A stretch of 64,000 bases of DNA from an uncultured Rhodospirillales bacterium (GTDB taxonomy: Bacteria > Pseudomonadota > Alphaproteobacteria > Reyranellales > Reyranellaceae), in contig CADECW010000005.1 in assembly GCA_902825855.1 (NCBI GenBank), forward strand, positions 1-64,000. The letters run 5' to 3'. The notes beneath the pieces were generated by a model. The model worked only from the letters and a program-made list of their open reading frames with translations, searched no databases and was not told the DNA's origin. Numbering within the stretch: the first letter of the stretch is position 1; each line of letters starts with the position of its first letter. Positions 14,725 to 24,161 of this stretch are shown here, in pieces. The position numbers were made by a program, and so were the translations under genes.

Positions 14725-17385
14725 TTACAATGGGGCGGTAGGCTTCACGACGCGGATATCGGGCTCGCCGGCACGCCCGCCTTCGCGTTTGAAGCCTAGC
14801 CGCTTGGTGAGTTCGAGCATCTTGTGGTTCTCCCGCAGCACCTGGCCGAACACGCGCTTGATGCCGCGCGTCTTGGCGTATGCCAGCACGTGGTTCAGCA
14901 ACAGCGTGCCGTAGCCATGCCCCTGCCGGTCCGACGCCACGATCAAGGCGAACTCCGCCTGCTCGAAGTCAGGGTCGGCAGCGAGCCTGCCAACTCCGAG
15001 AAGCTCCTCGCCGTCGAGCAGCAGGAATGCCATCTCGCGGTCGTAGTCGATCTGTGTGAGTCGTGCCGCCAACTCGTGCGTCATCTCGCGGATCGGTCCG
15101 AAGAAGCGCATGCGGATGTCCTCCGGCGTCAGCCGGCGCGAGAAGGCCTGGATCAGCGGCTCGTCGTCGGGCCGGATCGGGCGCACGAAGAGCTCCTTAC
15201 CGTCACGGTCCACTACCTCCGCCTCGAGTTCGACCGGATAGGGCTTTATGGCGAAGCGCGCCGCCCGCTCCTGCGCCGCCGGCGGTCGCACGACGATGCG
15301 GGCGTCGAGCGCGATCACTCCCTGCTCGTCGGCCAGCAGTGGATTGATGTCGAGCTCGGCGATCTCGTCGACGTCGGCGATTAGCTCGGACAGGCGGATC
15401 ATGACGTCGCAGACGGCGCCGCGATTGGCCGGCGGCCGGTCGCGGTAGCCGCGCAGCAGGCGATCGACGCGCGTGCGGCTCAGCGCACCCTCGGCCAGCA
15501 CGGGGTCGAGCGGCGGCAGCGCAAGAGCGCGATCGTCGACCACCTCGGCCGCGACGCCGCCATGTCCCACCATCAGGATCGGCCCGAACACCGGATCCTC
15601 GGCCGCCCCCAGGATCAACTCGATGGCATGCGGCCGCTTGATCATGGGCTGCACGACGAAGCCGTCGATCCTTGCCTTGTTGGCGTGCACCAGCGCTTTG
15701 CCGGTCATGTCGCGCACCGCGTCGAGCACCGTCTGCTCGGACGACAGGTCGAGGGCGACGCCGCCGACATCGCTCTTGTGCGTGATGTCCCGCGACAGGA
15801 TCTTAACGGCCACGGGAAAGCCGATGCGCGTCGCCGCCGCCACCGCCTCGGCGCCGTCGAGCACGACCTCGGTCGGCACCACGGGAATGCCGTAGGCCGC
15901 CAGCACGCGCTTGGACTCGGGCTCTGTGAGCACGCCGCGATTCTCCTTCAGGGCGCCCGTCACGATCGCCCGCACCAACGCCGTATCGGAACGCGTGTGA
16001 GGGACCGAGGGCGGCGTACGCTGCAACGCGCGCTGGCCACGGCGGTACTGCACGATGTGCATGAAACCGCGCACCGCGCGCAGCGGCGTATCGTAGGCCG
16101 GGATGCCGGCCTCGTGCAGGACATTGCGGCCGGCCTGAGCCTCGGGCCCACCGATCCAGCAGCCGATCACCGGCACGACCTTGGCGCCGGCGGCGCCCGC
16201 CACGGCGCGCGCCGCGTCGACCGACGAGGTGAGCGCCGTCGGCACATTCATCGCCAGCACGGCCCCCACGCCGCGATCATCGGCCAGGGCGTCCAGTCCG
16301 ACGGCATAGCGTGCGCCGTCGGCGTCGCCCACGATGTCGACGGGATTGCCGTGCGACCAGGCGCGCGGCAGCGCCTTGTCGAGCGTGGCCAGCGTGCGCG
16401 GCAGCAGCGACGCGAGCTCACCGCCCTCGTCCATCAGCAGGTCGGTGGCGATGATGCCGGTGCCTCCGCCGTTGGTCAGGATCGCCAGCCGCTCGTTGCG
16501 CGGCGATGCGCCGTGGCCCAGCGTCTCGGCGGCATCGAACAGCTCTCCCAGCCCGTGCACGTGCACCAGTCCGGCGCGCGCGAAGGCCGCATCATAGACC
16601 GCCGCCGAGCCTGCCATGGCGCCGGTGTGCGAGGCCGCGGCCTTGGCCGCCGCGGCATGGCGGCCGGCCTTGAGCACGATCACCGGCTTCACACGCGCGA
16701 CGCTGCGCGCAGCGGACATGAACTTGCGCGCCTGCGTGATGCCTTCGACGTACATCAGCACGGCACGCGTGTCGTAGTCGCGCGCCAGCATGTCCAGAAC
16801 GTCGCCGAAGTCGACGTCGCTCATGTCACCCATGGAAATGAGGTGCGAGAAGCCGATGTTCTGCGCAGTTCCCCAGTCGGCGAGTCCGGCAAGGACGGCG
16901 CCGGATTGCGCCACAGCAGCGATGCGGCCTGATTTCAGCTGGCTCGGCCCGAAGCTGGCATTTAGGCCGACGCGGGGTGCAGCGTATCCGATGCAGTTCG
17001 GCCCGATGACCCTCAGCAGATGAGGTCGCGCCGCGCGCAAGATGCGCTTGCGCCATCGCGCATTGTCATCACCGGAGCCTGCGGTGATGACGACGGCGAC
17101 ACGCGTGCCGCGCTCGCCAAGCTCCAGGATCAGCCGCGGCACGGTTTCCGGTGGAGTCATGACGACAGCGAGATCGGCGGGCTGCTTCAGCTCGGCCAGG
17201 CTTTTCAACACCGGGCGCCCTGCGATCTCACCGCCCTTGATGTTCACCAGATGAATGTCGCCCCGGAAGCCGCCGGCAAGCAGGTTGCGCGTCACAGCTT
17301 CGCCGACCGATCCAGGACGCGCGCTGGCGCCGATTGCCACGACCGAGCGTGGCGTCATCATCTTGTCGAGGTTGCGGGTAGACAT
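14725..17385 (-). CDS. ADP-forming acetyl-CoA synthetase fused to a GNAT acetyltransferase
   Basis: This 886-residue multidomain protein has an N-terminal CoA-binding Rossmann domain (VVAIGASARPGSVGEAVTRNL), then a succinyl-CoA-ligase-like domain (VAQSGAVLAGLADW, VLKAGRHAAAAKAAASHTGAMAG). An ATP-grasp domain follows at about residues 480-700 (FPVAVKILSRDITHKSDVGG). The C-terminal GNAT domain covers about 715-886 (VASDRQGHGYGTLLLNHVL, the acetyl-CoA loop). The architecture matches the Pat/PatZ protein lysine acetyltransferases and bifunctional acyl-CoA ligases. The start is ATG 17385. It stands alone on its strand, divergent from a small membrane protein gene. Confidence 0.88.
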   Translation of the reverse strand: MSTRNLDKMMTPRSVVAIGASARPGSVGEAVTRNLLAGGFRGDIHLVNIKGGEIAGRPVLKSLAELKQPADLAVVMTPPETVPRLILELGERGTRVAVVITAGSGDDNARWRKRILRAARPHLLRVIGPNCIGYAAPRVGLNASFGPSQLKSGRIAAVAQSGAVLAGLADWGTAQNIGFSHLISMGDMSDVDFGDVLDMLARDYDTRAVLMYVEGITQARKFMSAARSVARVKPVIVLKAGRHAAAAKAAASHTGAMAGSAAVYDAAFARAGLVHVHGLGELFDAAETLGHGASPRNERLAILTNGGGTGIIATDLLMDEGGELASLLPRTLATLDKALPRAWSHGNPVDIVGDADGARYAVGLDALADDRGVGAVLAMNVPTALTSSVDAARAVAGAAGAKVVPVIGCWIGGPEAQAGRNVLHEAGIPAYDTPLRAVRGFMHIVQYRRGQRALQRTPPSVPHTRSDTALVRAIVTGALKENRGVLTEPESKRVLAAYGIPVVPTEVVLDGAEAVAAATRIGFPVAVKILSRDITHKSDVGGVALDLSSEQTVLDAVRDMTGKALVHANKARIDGFVVQPMIKRPHAIELILGAAEDPVFGPILMVGHGGVAAEVVDDRALALPPLDPVLAEGALSRTRVDRLLRGYRDRPPANRGAVCDVMIRLSELIADVDEIAELDINPLLADEQGVIALDARIVVRPPAAQERAARFAIKPYPVELEAEVVDRDGKELFVRPIRPDDEPLIQAFSRRLTPEDIRMRFFGPIREMTHELAARLTQIDYDREMAFLLLDGEELLGVGRLAADPDFEQAEFALIVASDRQGHGYGTLLLNHVLAYAKTRGIKRVFGQVLRENHKMLELTKRLGFKREGGRAGEPDIRVVKPTAPL

Positions 17386-17420
17386 CGTTCAGCCCCGTCG
17401 CCGACAATCGAGGCTCAGCC

Positions 17421-17969
17421 ATGGCAGCGAATCCCGGAACCGACAAGGTCGACGCGGTCGCAGTAGAGTTGCGTCTCGATCGCATCCCCCGACTGTACAA
17501 TTCCCTAGACCCCGCACCTTTCCACGAGAAAGAGCTGGAAGCGGCTGCCGACGACTACATCGTGGGCTCGGCCGAGGATGCCGGCAGGCCGATACGGCTG
17601 GTCATCATGCTGCCCGACGAGGAGCTGACGCGACCCGAGGCCGAACACGTGCCCGCCTCCATCCGCCACCATTTCGAGCTCCGGCGCGACACCGAGCGTC
17701 GCTTGTTGCGCGCGATGTGGCGCCGCGGGCGCATGGCACTGTTGATCGGCATCGCCTTCCTCGCCGCTTGCCTCGCGGTGCGCAGCGTACTGCTCGCTTC
17801 GCCCTCGGCTTTAGCGCACATCGTGGCCGAGGGATTGCTGATCGTGGGCTGGGTCGCCATGTGGGGACCGCTCGACATCTTCCTGTATGGCTGGTGGCCG
17901 ATCTACGGTCGTTGCAAGTTGTTCGGCCGGTTGGCGCGGCTCGAGGTAGAGATGCGTCCGCTCAGATGA
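17421..17969 (+). CDS. Conserved-looking membrane protein of unknown function
   Basis: This 182-residue protein is not recognised. The N-terminal 100 residues are soluble and charged, with ELRLDRIPRLYNSLDPAPF and a histidine/arginine-rich HHFELRRDTERRLL. Two hydrophobic segments follow (about 105-126 and 134-158) and then a basic tail. The topology suggests a cytosolic N-domain anchored by a hairpin in the inner membrane. Its last 8 bases overlap convergently with the EamA gene. The start ATG 17421 is 35 bases from the divergent acyl-CoA synthetase start, so the two share a promoter region. Confidence 0.65.
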   Translation: MAANPGTDKVDAVAVELRLDRIPRLYNSLDPAPFHEKELEAAADDYIVGSAEDAGRPIRLVIMLPDEELTRPEAEHVPASIRHHFELRRDTERRLLRAMWRRGRMALLIGIAFLAACLAVRSVLLASPSALAHIVAEGLLIVGWVAMWGPLDIFLYGWWPIYGRCKLFGRLARLEVEMRPLR

Positions 17970-18846
17970 GCTGGGGACCATTCATCAGCACGAGGCCAAT
18001 GACGATCACGGCGGCGGCTGCAACGCGCCGGACGCCGAACGGTTCGCCCAGCAGCAACGTGCCCATCAGAGCGCCGAAAAGCACCGAGGTCTCGCGCAGG
18101 GCAGCAACATGCGCCATCGGCCCGAGCACGAGGGCATAGATCGCGATGCCGTAGCCCGTGTTGGCGATCAGGCCGCCGATTACGCCGCGCCACCACTTCT
18201 TTTGCAGATGCGCCCAGACGAGGCGCGGCCGCCGCGCCACCGCCAGCACCAGCAGCCATGGTCCTTCGACGACGCAGAGCCAGGCGATATAGGACAGGCG
18301 ATGCTCGAAGGTCGGACCGGCCGCGCGCACGCCCAGCCCGTCGGCGATGATGTAGCCGGCGATCGTGAAGCCCGTCAGCACCGCGAACAGGGTGGCAAGT
18401 CCATGCCGTCCTCCCGGCCGCGGCACGACCGACTTCAGCGGCATGGCGAGCGCGATCAGGCCGCAGCTCAACAGCACGACGCCGACGATGTCCTGGGCTC
18501 GCAAATGCTCGCCGATGAAGCGACCTGACACGAGCGCCACCAGGAGCGGTCCCAGTCCGCGGGCGATCGGGTAGGTGTGGCTGAGGTCGCCGTACGAATA
18601 GGCCTTCAGCAGGAAGACGTAGTAGAGGACGTGGATCGCCACCGACGAGGCAAGGTACTTCCAGGCGCCCGGCTCGATCGCCGGCAGGAACGGCACGGCG
18701 ACGAGGCCCATCAAGGTGCCGGTGGTCATGATCACGCCAAAGGTCGTCAGCCGATCCGAGGTGTCGGACTTCAGGATCGCGTTCCATGACGCATGCATCA
18801 GGCCGGCCAGCAGCAGCAGCCCGATGATCAGGGGTTCGACGACCAA
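17962..18846 (-). CDS. EamA/DMT family transporter
   Basis: This 294-residue protein has about ten transmembrane helices in two EamA repeats. Repeat 1 starts LLLLAGLMHASWNAILK; repeat 2 begins around residue 150 and contains SYIAWLCVVEGPWLLVLAV and VLFGALMGTLLLGEPFG. The family includes amino-acid, sugar-nucleotide and polyamine exporters. The start codon is TTG at 18846, with no strong ribosome site visible, so the start is uncertain by a few codons. Its 3' end overlaps the convergent unknown gene. The substrate is unknown. Confidence 0.85.
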   Translation of the reverse strand: MVVEPLIIGLLLLAGLMHASWNAILKSDTSDRLTTFGVIMTTGTLMGLVAVPFLPAIEPGAWKYLASSVAIHVLYYVFLLKAYSYGDLSHTYPIARGLGPLLVALVSGRFIGEHLRAQDIVGVVLLSCGLIALAMPLKSVVPRPGGRHGLATLFAVLTGFTIAGYIIADGLGVRAAGPTFEHRLSYIAWLCVVEGPWLLVLAVARRPRLVWAHLQKKWWRGVIGGLIANTGYGIAIYALVLGPMAHVAALRETSVLFGALMGTLLLGEPFGVRRVAAAAVIVIGLVLMNGPQLI

Positions 18847-18903
18847 GTTCGTTTCTTCGTTGTCTTGCGGCCGTCACATTAGCGTAACGGTGCAACGATG
18901 CGG

Positions 18904-20043
18904 CTACGAGGTTTTCGAGGCCTCGTGCAGGCGGCCAAGGCGGCCGCTCATCGGTGCATCGATGCGGAAACGCAGGCCCTCGGGCGCATGAACCAGCCGT
19001 GACCGGCCCTCGACGTCGGCAAAGGCCCGTTTCATCAAGAGTGTGCCGAAGCCGCTGCGCAGGGGCGGTGCCACGCGCGGGCCTCCCCGCTCCTCCCATT
19101 TGAACTTGAAGCGCCGCTCGCCGTTCTCGCCGCGATAGGACTTCCACGAGACGCGTGCCCTGCCCTCGCTGCTCGACAGCGCGCCGTACTTGGCCGCATT
19201 GGTGGCGAGTTCGTGCAGCACGAGGCTGAACGGCACGACGGCCGACGGCGCGACCTTGAAGGGCTGGCCCGTGATTTCGACCGATTCCTCACCGGCAAAT
19301 GGCGCCACGATGCGGCGCGTGAGATCGGCGAGGTCGGCCGATTCATCGCGCGTCAGAAGATCATGTGCGTTGGCGAGCGCCAGGATGCGGCCCTCGAAGG
19401 CCTTCAGGAACTCCGCGTTGGTGAGGCCGCCTTGCGAGGTTTGCGAGGCGATCGACAGCACGGCAGCGAACAGGTTCTTCAACCGATGCTGCATCTCGCC
19501 GACGATCAGCTTTTGTCGCTCGGCTGCCCGGTGCCGCTCCAGCGTGAAGCCCGACAGCCTGGCGCCGATCGCCTCGATCGCTTCGGGCCACGGATCGGGC
19601 GGTGCATTCTTGAAGGCGATGAAGAAGCTGCCGAGTGCGCGCCCGTCGGCCGAGCACACTGGTTGCGAGCGGATTGCGCGAACGCCGTGGTCGGTGTTGA
19701 GCTTGCGCCACAGCGGGTCGAAGCGTTCGTCGTTCTCGACGTCGCTGCTCGAGACCGGCGCGCCGCCGTAGATCGCGGCGGCGCAGGTGCCGACGTGCGG
19801 CGGCCCGACTTCGACGCCGGGAATCGCCGCGGCAAAGGTCGGGGCCTCAGGCATCACGCAATGCTCGAAGGTCGTGCCGGCGCGATCGAGCACGGTGACG
19901 CCCGCCATGCTGCCGGGCAGGAACGCCTCGGCCAAGCGACAGATCTGCGCCAGGACATCATCCCGCGGCGCGTCGCGCGCGATCATTTCGAGCACGGCCA
20001 CTTGCTGCTCAAGCAGCATGGCCGTCTGCGTCGTCTCTGGCAC
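18904..20043 (-). CDS. GAF domain HWE-type sensor histidine kinase
   Basis: This 379-residue protein runs from the GTG at 20043, which has AAGGGGAG five bases upstream; a longer frame from 20094 is less likely. An N-terminal GAF domain (about residues 15-170) has the HVGTCAAAIYGGAPVSSSDV motif. It is followed by an HWE/HisKA_2 kinase domain: H-box GEMQHRLKNLFAAVL, N-box VLHELATNAAKYGALS, and the WEERGGP stretch typical of the HWE family. There is no membrane segment, so it senses a cytosolic ligand or light. No response regulator gene is adjacent, making it an orphan kinase, possibly of the general stress or light pathways typical in alphaproteobacteria. Confidence 0.88.
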   Translation of the reverse strand: MPETTQTAMLLEQQVAVLEMIARDAPRDDVLAQICRLAEAFLPGSMAGVTVLDRAGTTFEHCVMPEAPTFAAAIPGVEVGPPHVGTCAAAIYGGAPVSSSDVENDERFDPLWRKLNTDHGVRAIRSQPVCSADGRALGSFFIAFKNAPPDPWPEAIEAIGARLSGFTLERHRAAERQKLIVGEMQHRLKNLFAAVLSIASQTSQGGLTNAEFLKAFEGRILALANAHDLLTRDESADLADLTRRIVAPFAGEESVEITGQPFKVAPSAVVPFSLVLHELATNAAKYGALSSSEGRARVSWKSYRGENGERRFKFKWEERGGPRVAPPLRSGFGTLLMKRAFADVEGRSRLVHAPEGLRFRIDAPMSGRLGRLHEASKTS

Positions 20044-20181
20044 GGAACTCCCCTTTATCGCCCACAGGCTAGCGGCTTGACCGCCATGTTGCACGAAGCT
20101 CTATCGGCAGTGACGATGAAGAATGGGGGTCGCAGCCGTGCTCCTCGACCTCTATAGTCGTTCCGGTAATGGAGTGGTCCC

Positions 20182-20784
20182 GTGCTTCTGTTGATCGATA
20201 ATTACGACAGCTTCACCTACAACCTCGTCCACTTCCTGGGCGATCTGGGTGCGCGCTGCGTCGTGCATCGCAACGACCAGATCTCGGTCGACGAGGCGAT
20301 GGCCTTGAAACCCGCAGGTATCGTGCTGTCACCAGGCCCCTGCACGCCCAATGAAGCCGGCATCTGCGTGGACCTGATCACGGCCGCGGCGAAGTCGCAG
20401 ATGCCGTTGCTGGGTGTCTGCCTCGGTCACCAGGCGATTGGACAGGTGTTCGGCGGCAAGGTGGTGCGCGCGCCCGTGCCCATGCATGGCAAGCTGTCGG
20501 CAATTGCGCACACGAACCAGAGTGTGTTCGAGGACGTGCCGTCGCCTTTTCAGGCCACGCGCTACCACTCGCTGGTCGTCGATCGCGTCGGCTTTCCGAA
20601 CGACCTCGAAGTCACCGCCGAGACCGGCGAGATCGTCATGGGGCTGCGCCACAAGTCGCTGCCGATTCACGGCGTGCAGTTCCATCCCGAGAGCATCGCC
20701 TCGGAGCACGGCCACAAGATCCTGGAGAATTTCCTCAAGATCGCCGGCCAGCATCCCGGCCAGCAGAACAGCAAGGCGGCGTAA
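20182..20784 (+). CDS. trpG: Anthranilate synthase component II (glutamine amidotransferase)
   Basis: This 200-residue class I glutamine amidotransferase supplies ammonia to TrpE for anthranilate synthesis, the first step of tryptophan biosynthesis. It may also serve PabB for folate. The N-terminus [20 protein letters not shown], the nucleophile loop [10 protein letters not shown] (Cys80) and HGVQFHPES (His168, Glu170) complete the triad. The GTG start at 20182 has GGAG seven bases upstream. In related genomes trpG usually lies directly before trpD; here a Bug gene starts one codon after its stop, and trpD is about 28 kb away. trpE is not in the window. Confidence 0.95.
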   Translation: MLLLIDNYDSFTYNLVHFLGDLGARCVVHRNDQISVDEAMALKPAGIVLSPGPCTPNEAGICVDLITAAAKSQMPLLGVCLGHQAIGQVFGGKVVRAPVPMHGKLSAIAHTNQSVFEDVPSPFQATRYHSLVVDRVGFPNDLEVTAETGEIVMGLRHKSLPIHGVQFHPESIASEHGHKILENFLKIAGQHPGQQNSKAA

Positions 20785-21744
20785 TTGAAGCGGCGGATGT
20801 TGCTTGCGATGGTCGCGACGTCGGTCGCGACCGTGGCTTCCGGCCAGGCCTGGCCGGTCAAGCCGATCAAGATCATCGTCCCCTTCCCACCCGGCCAATC
20901 GACCGACATTCTGGCGCGCGTCATGGCCGATCAGCTCACCAAGGCGCTGGGACAGCAAGTGGTGGTCGAGAACCGGCCGGGCGCGGGCGGCAGCATCGGC
21001 GCCGACGTCGTCGCCAAATCGGCCGCTGACGGCTACACGCTGCTGATGGTGACGATCTCGACGCACGGCATCGCGCCTGCGATCTATCCCAAGCTCCCCT
21101 ACGACACCCAGAAGGACTTCGCGCCGATCGCAAACATCGGGCTCACGCCGCAGGTGCTGATGGCAAGTCTGAAGAGCGGCATCACCTCGGTGCCGGACCT
21201 GGTGGCCAAGGCGAAGGCCGGCGCCGACCTGAACTACGGTTCGTCAGGCAACGGCTCGGCCAGTCATCTGGCCATCGAGATGTTGAGAAGCGCGGCGGGT
21301 ATCAAGCTCACGCACGTGCCTTTCAAGGGCAATGGCGAGGCGCAGATGGCACTGCAGGCGGGCGACATTCAGCTCCTGTCCGATGCCGTACCCGGTGCCG
21401 TCGGTCCGATCAATGCCGGCAAGGTGAAGGCGCTCGGCATTGCCGATCAACGTCGCTCGCCGTTCCTCGCCGACGTGCCGACGATCGCCGAGCAGGGCAT
21501 CCAGGGCGTGGTCGCCGTGGGCTGGATCGGCCTCTCGGCGCCGGCGCGCACGCCCGAGCCGGTCCTCGACAAGATCAGCGCCGAAGTGATGCGGATTCTC
21601 AAGGAGCCCGAGGTGCTCGACAAGCTCAAGGGCCTCGCCTTCGTGCCGGCCAAGGAATCGCGCCAGGAGTTCGAGGCCTACATCGCCCTCGAGAACCTAA
21701 AGTGGAAGAAGATCGTCGAGGATGCGGGCGTGAAGATCGAGTAA
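20785..21744 (+). CDS. Bug-family tripartite tricarboxylate (TTT) receptor
   Basis: This 319-residue secreted binding protein has signal peptide MKRRMLLAMVATSVATVASG, then the Bug motifs WPVKPIKIIVPFPPGQSTD and ENRPGAGGSIGADVV, and the later THVPFKGNGEAQ. The TTG at 20785 follows the trpG stop immediately, with AAGG eight bases upstream inside trpG; it supplies the basic KRR n-region, so I prefer it over the ATG at 20797. The gene is translationally linked to trpG but has no obvious tryptophan role. There are no membrane components nearby, so it is an orphan receptor. Confidence 0.9.
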   Translation: MKRRMLLAMVATSVATVASGQAWPVKPIKIIVPFPPGQSTDILARVMADQLTKALGQQVVVENRPGAGGSIGADVVAKSAADGYTLLMVTISTHGIAPAIYPKLPYDTQKDFAPIANIGLTPQVLMASLKSGITSVPDLVAKAKAGADLNYGSSGNGSASHLAIEMLRSAAGIKLTHVPFKGNGEAQMALQAGDIQLLSDAVPGAVGPINAGKVKALGIADQRRSPFLADVPTIAEQGIQGVVAVGWIGLSAPARTPEPVLDKISAEVMRILKEPEVLDKLKGLAFVPAKESRQEFEAYIALENLKWKKIVEDAGVKIE

Positions 21745-21751
21745 CTCCCGA

Positions 21752-23056
21752 TCAGAACTCCAGCAGATTGTCTTTCAGGTGCTTGTGTGCGTACGACTTG
21801 CGCGTCACGCCACGGCGCTGCAGCTCGGGCACCAGGCCGTCGCACACCTCGATCACGTATCGTCGGTCGAAGTAGCTGTTGAATATCAGGAAGCCGTCAC
21901 CGCCGACCTCCTCCATGATCTCCTGCATCATGCCGGCGACGTGATCGGCGGTGCCGGTGAAATCGACCCCGCCCTTGCGCGCGTAGCTCTGCAGGATCGA
22001 GCGCGGCGTCTTGCCCACCCACTTGGCCAGCGCCGACTGATGCCCATTGGTCGTAAGGTCGGTGGGCAGCGGCTGGTCGAGATCGTACCTCGCGAAGTCG
22101 ATGCCGGTCAGCCGCGACATGCCCGACAGGTGAAGGTCGAGATGCTTCTCGGCCTCGGCCGCTTCCATGCGTCCGCGTTCGCGCGCCGCCTCCATGCTGA
22201 CGTCGATGATCGGATGGGCAAGGAACAGCACCTTTATATCGTCGGGATTGCGGCCGTACTCGGCGGCCTGCTGGCGCACGCGGTCGCGATAGGCCTTCAT
22301 GCTCTCGATGCTGCCGCCGCCCTCGGTGATGATCGTGTCGGCCCAGCGCGAGGCGAAGCGCTGGCCGCGCGGCGAGCCGCCGGCCTGGCAGATCGGGACG
22401 CGGCCCTGCGGCGAGCGCGGCGCGTTGAGCGGTCCCCGGCAGCGGAAATACTTGCCCTCGTAATTGATGGGATGGACCTTGGCTCCGTCGGCGAACATCG
22501 GCTTGTGACGGTCGAGCACGACCGCGTCGGGCTCCCACGCTTCCCACAGCCGGGTGACGACGTCGGCGAACTCGTCGGCGACGTCGTAGCGCTCGTCGTG
22601 TGGGCGGTGCTTGTCGTGCCCGTAGTTCTGCGCCGCGCCGTCGTTGCTGCCGGTCACGCAGTTCCAGCCGATGCGGCCTTCGGTGACGTGATCGAGCGAG
22701 TTGACGAGCCGCGCCAGCAGGTACGGCGGGTATTCCGACACCGAGAGCGTCGGCACGAGTCCGAGGTGAGTGGTCGCCTGTGCGAGATAGGGCACCAGCA
22801 CCGCCGGATCGAGCTTGGGCGCGCTGGCGGCGTATTGCAGGTAGATGTCGTGACTGCCCTTATAGGTGTAGGGCACGTTCGAGGAATCCTCGATGATGAG
22901 GTAGTCGAAGCAGGCCCGTTCCATGCCCCGCGCGAGGTCGACGAACAGGTCGGGCATCATCCAGCGATGGAGGTCGCTGCCCGGCCAGTCGCCGCGCCAG
23001 CTCTTGGGCCCGTAGCCTTGGCTCAGGAACCAGGCGAGATGGAACTGCTTCTTCAT
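21752..23056 (-). CDS. NtaA/DszA-type FMN-dependent monooxygenase (LLM class)
   Basis: This 434-residue TIM-barrel luciferase-like monooxygenase uses reduced FMN from a partner reductase. Typical segments are FHLAWFLSQGYGPKSWRGDW, GRIGWNCVTGSNDGAAQNYG (the GWNxVT motif of the NtaA/SnaA/DszA group) and PICQAGGSPRGQRFASRWAD. The family oxidises nitrilotriacetate, EDTA, dibenzothiophene sulfone and similar compounds; the substrate here is not identifiable. No flavin reductase lies nearby. It is divergent from a Rieske oxygenase gene with 70 bases between starts, suggesting coordinated expression. The ATG at 23056 is the only sensible start. Confidence 0.88.
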   Translation of the reverse strand: MKKQFHLAWFLSQGYGPKSWRGDWPGSDLHRWMMPDLFVDLARGMERACFDYLIIEDSSNVPYTYKGSHDIYLQYAASAPKLDPAVLVPYLAQATTHLGLVPTLSVSEYPPYLLARLVNSLDHVTEGRIGWNCVTGSNDGAAQNYGHDKHRPHDERYDVADEFADVVTRLWEAWEPDAVVLDRHKPMFADGAKVHPINYEGKYFRCRGPLNAPRSPQGRVPICQAGGSPRGQRFASRWADTIITEGGGSIESMKAYRDRVRQQAAEYGRNPDDIKVLFLAHPIIDVSMEAARERGRMEAAEAEKHLDLHLSGMSRLTGIDFARYDLDQPLPTDLTTNGHQSALAKWVGKTPRSILQSYARKGGVDFTGTADHVAGMMQEIMEEVGGDGFLIFNSYFDRRYVIEVCDGLVPELQRRGVTRKSYAHKHLKDNLLEF

Positions 23057-23126
23057 GCCTCGGACCTCACGCTACTCCGCTGGCGGGGTCAAGAAACTTG
23101 AGGCATGACTAGGCCTCGGAGTTCGC

Positions 23127-24158
23127 ATGCTCGTCACCCGACAGAAGATCCTGCGCCGTTTCTGGTATCCGACCGTCCCGTCCGGCCAGCTGACCGACGC
23201 GCCCTTTCCATTCAGGCTGCTCGGCACCGACATCGTGCTGTTCCGCGACGGCACCGGCATCGCGTCGGCGCTGATCGACCGCTGCTGCCATCGTACCGCG
23301 CGGCTGAGCCAGGGCTGGCTCGATGCCGGCAATATCGTCTGCCCCTATCACGGGTGGACCTACGCCGGGGACGGCAAGTGCGTGCGCATCCCGCAACGGC
23401 CAAACGGCAACCCCGGCAAAAACATCGGAGTCGAGGCATTCCATTGCAGCGAGCGCTACGGCGTCGTCTGGGTGGCGCTCGAGGAGCCGCTGGCACCAAT
23501 TCCCGACTGGCCGGAAGAATCCGCCCCCGGTTACCGCCGCATCGACCAGTTCTACGAAGCATGGAGCTGCGCCGGCCTCAGGTTGATGGAGAACAGCTTC
23601 GACAACGCGCACATCCACTTCGTGCACCGCAACACGTTCGGCGATATCGACAACCCAGATCCTGCCGAGCCCACCATCGAGCAGCTGCCCTTCGGCTTCG
23701 TCGCTCGCTCCGACGTTGCGGTCCTAAACAACGAGCAGCAGAAGAAGAACCTGCGCGACGATTCCGCGTTCACCGTCCGCCACATGACGGCGCACTGGTA
23801 CATGCCCTTCCTGCGCCGCCTGCACATCCGCTATCCGAGCGGTCTCGACCACATCATCATCACCGCAGCGACGCCGATCGACGATGGGCAGTCGCAGATC
23901 GTGCAGTTCTGCTTCCGCAACGACAGCGAGGCGGAAGCGCCGGCCGCCGGCATCATCGCCTTCGACCGCCGCGTCACGGCCGAGGATCGCGCGGTACTGG
24001 AAGGCACCGATTTCGACGTGCCGCTCGCCATTCATTCCGGCGTCGAGCGCCACATGCCGTCCGATCAGCCGGGCCTGCTGATGCGCCGCATGCTCCTCGA
24101 CCTTTTCGCCGCCCACGGTGAGGTCGAGCAGACGCGCCACACGATGCGACAGCCGTAG
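23127..24158 (+). CDS. Rieske non-heme iron oxygenase, alpha subunit type
   Basis: This 343-residue enzyme has an N-terminal Rieske [2Fe-2S] domain with ligands C53-x-H55 and C72-x-x-H75 (CPYHGW). The catalytic domain carries the mononuclear iron motif N156-x2-D159-x2-H162-x4-H167 (ENSFDNAHIHFVH). The arrangement resembles vanillate O-demethylase, pheophorbide-a oxygenase and related demethylases or hydroxylases. It needs an electron-transfer reductase that is absent from the window. All iron ligands are present, so it should be active. It is divergent from the FMN monooxygenase. Confidence 0.9.
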   Translation: MLVTRQKILRRFWYPTVPSGQLTDAPFPFRLLGTDIVLFRDGTGIASALIDRCCHRTARLSQGWLDAGNIVCPYHGWTYAGDGKCVRIPQRPNGNPGKNIGVEAFHCSERYGVVWVALEEPLAPIPDWPEESAPGYRRIDQFYEAWSCAGLRLMENSFDNAHIHFVHRNTFGDIDNPDPAEPTIEQLPFGFVARSDVAVLNNEQQKKNLRDDSAFTVRHMTAHWYMPFLRRLHIRYPSGLDHIIITAATPIDDGQSQIVQFCFRNDSEAEAPAAGIIAFDRRVTAEDRAVLEGTDFDVPLAIHSGVERHMPSDQPGLLMRRMLLDLFAAHGEVEQTRHTMRQP

Positions 24159-24161
24159 AAC

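Noticed and set aside
15562..16932. 456-codon plus-strand frame opposite the acyl-CoA synthetase
   Set aside because: It is histidine/arginine-rich antisense translation without family features.
20182..21744. A functional link of the Bug gene to tryptophan synthesis because it abuts trpG
   Set aside because: Bug receptors are generic carboxylate binders; the position looks like the result of insertion at this locus.
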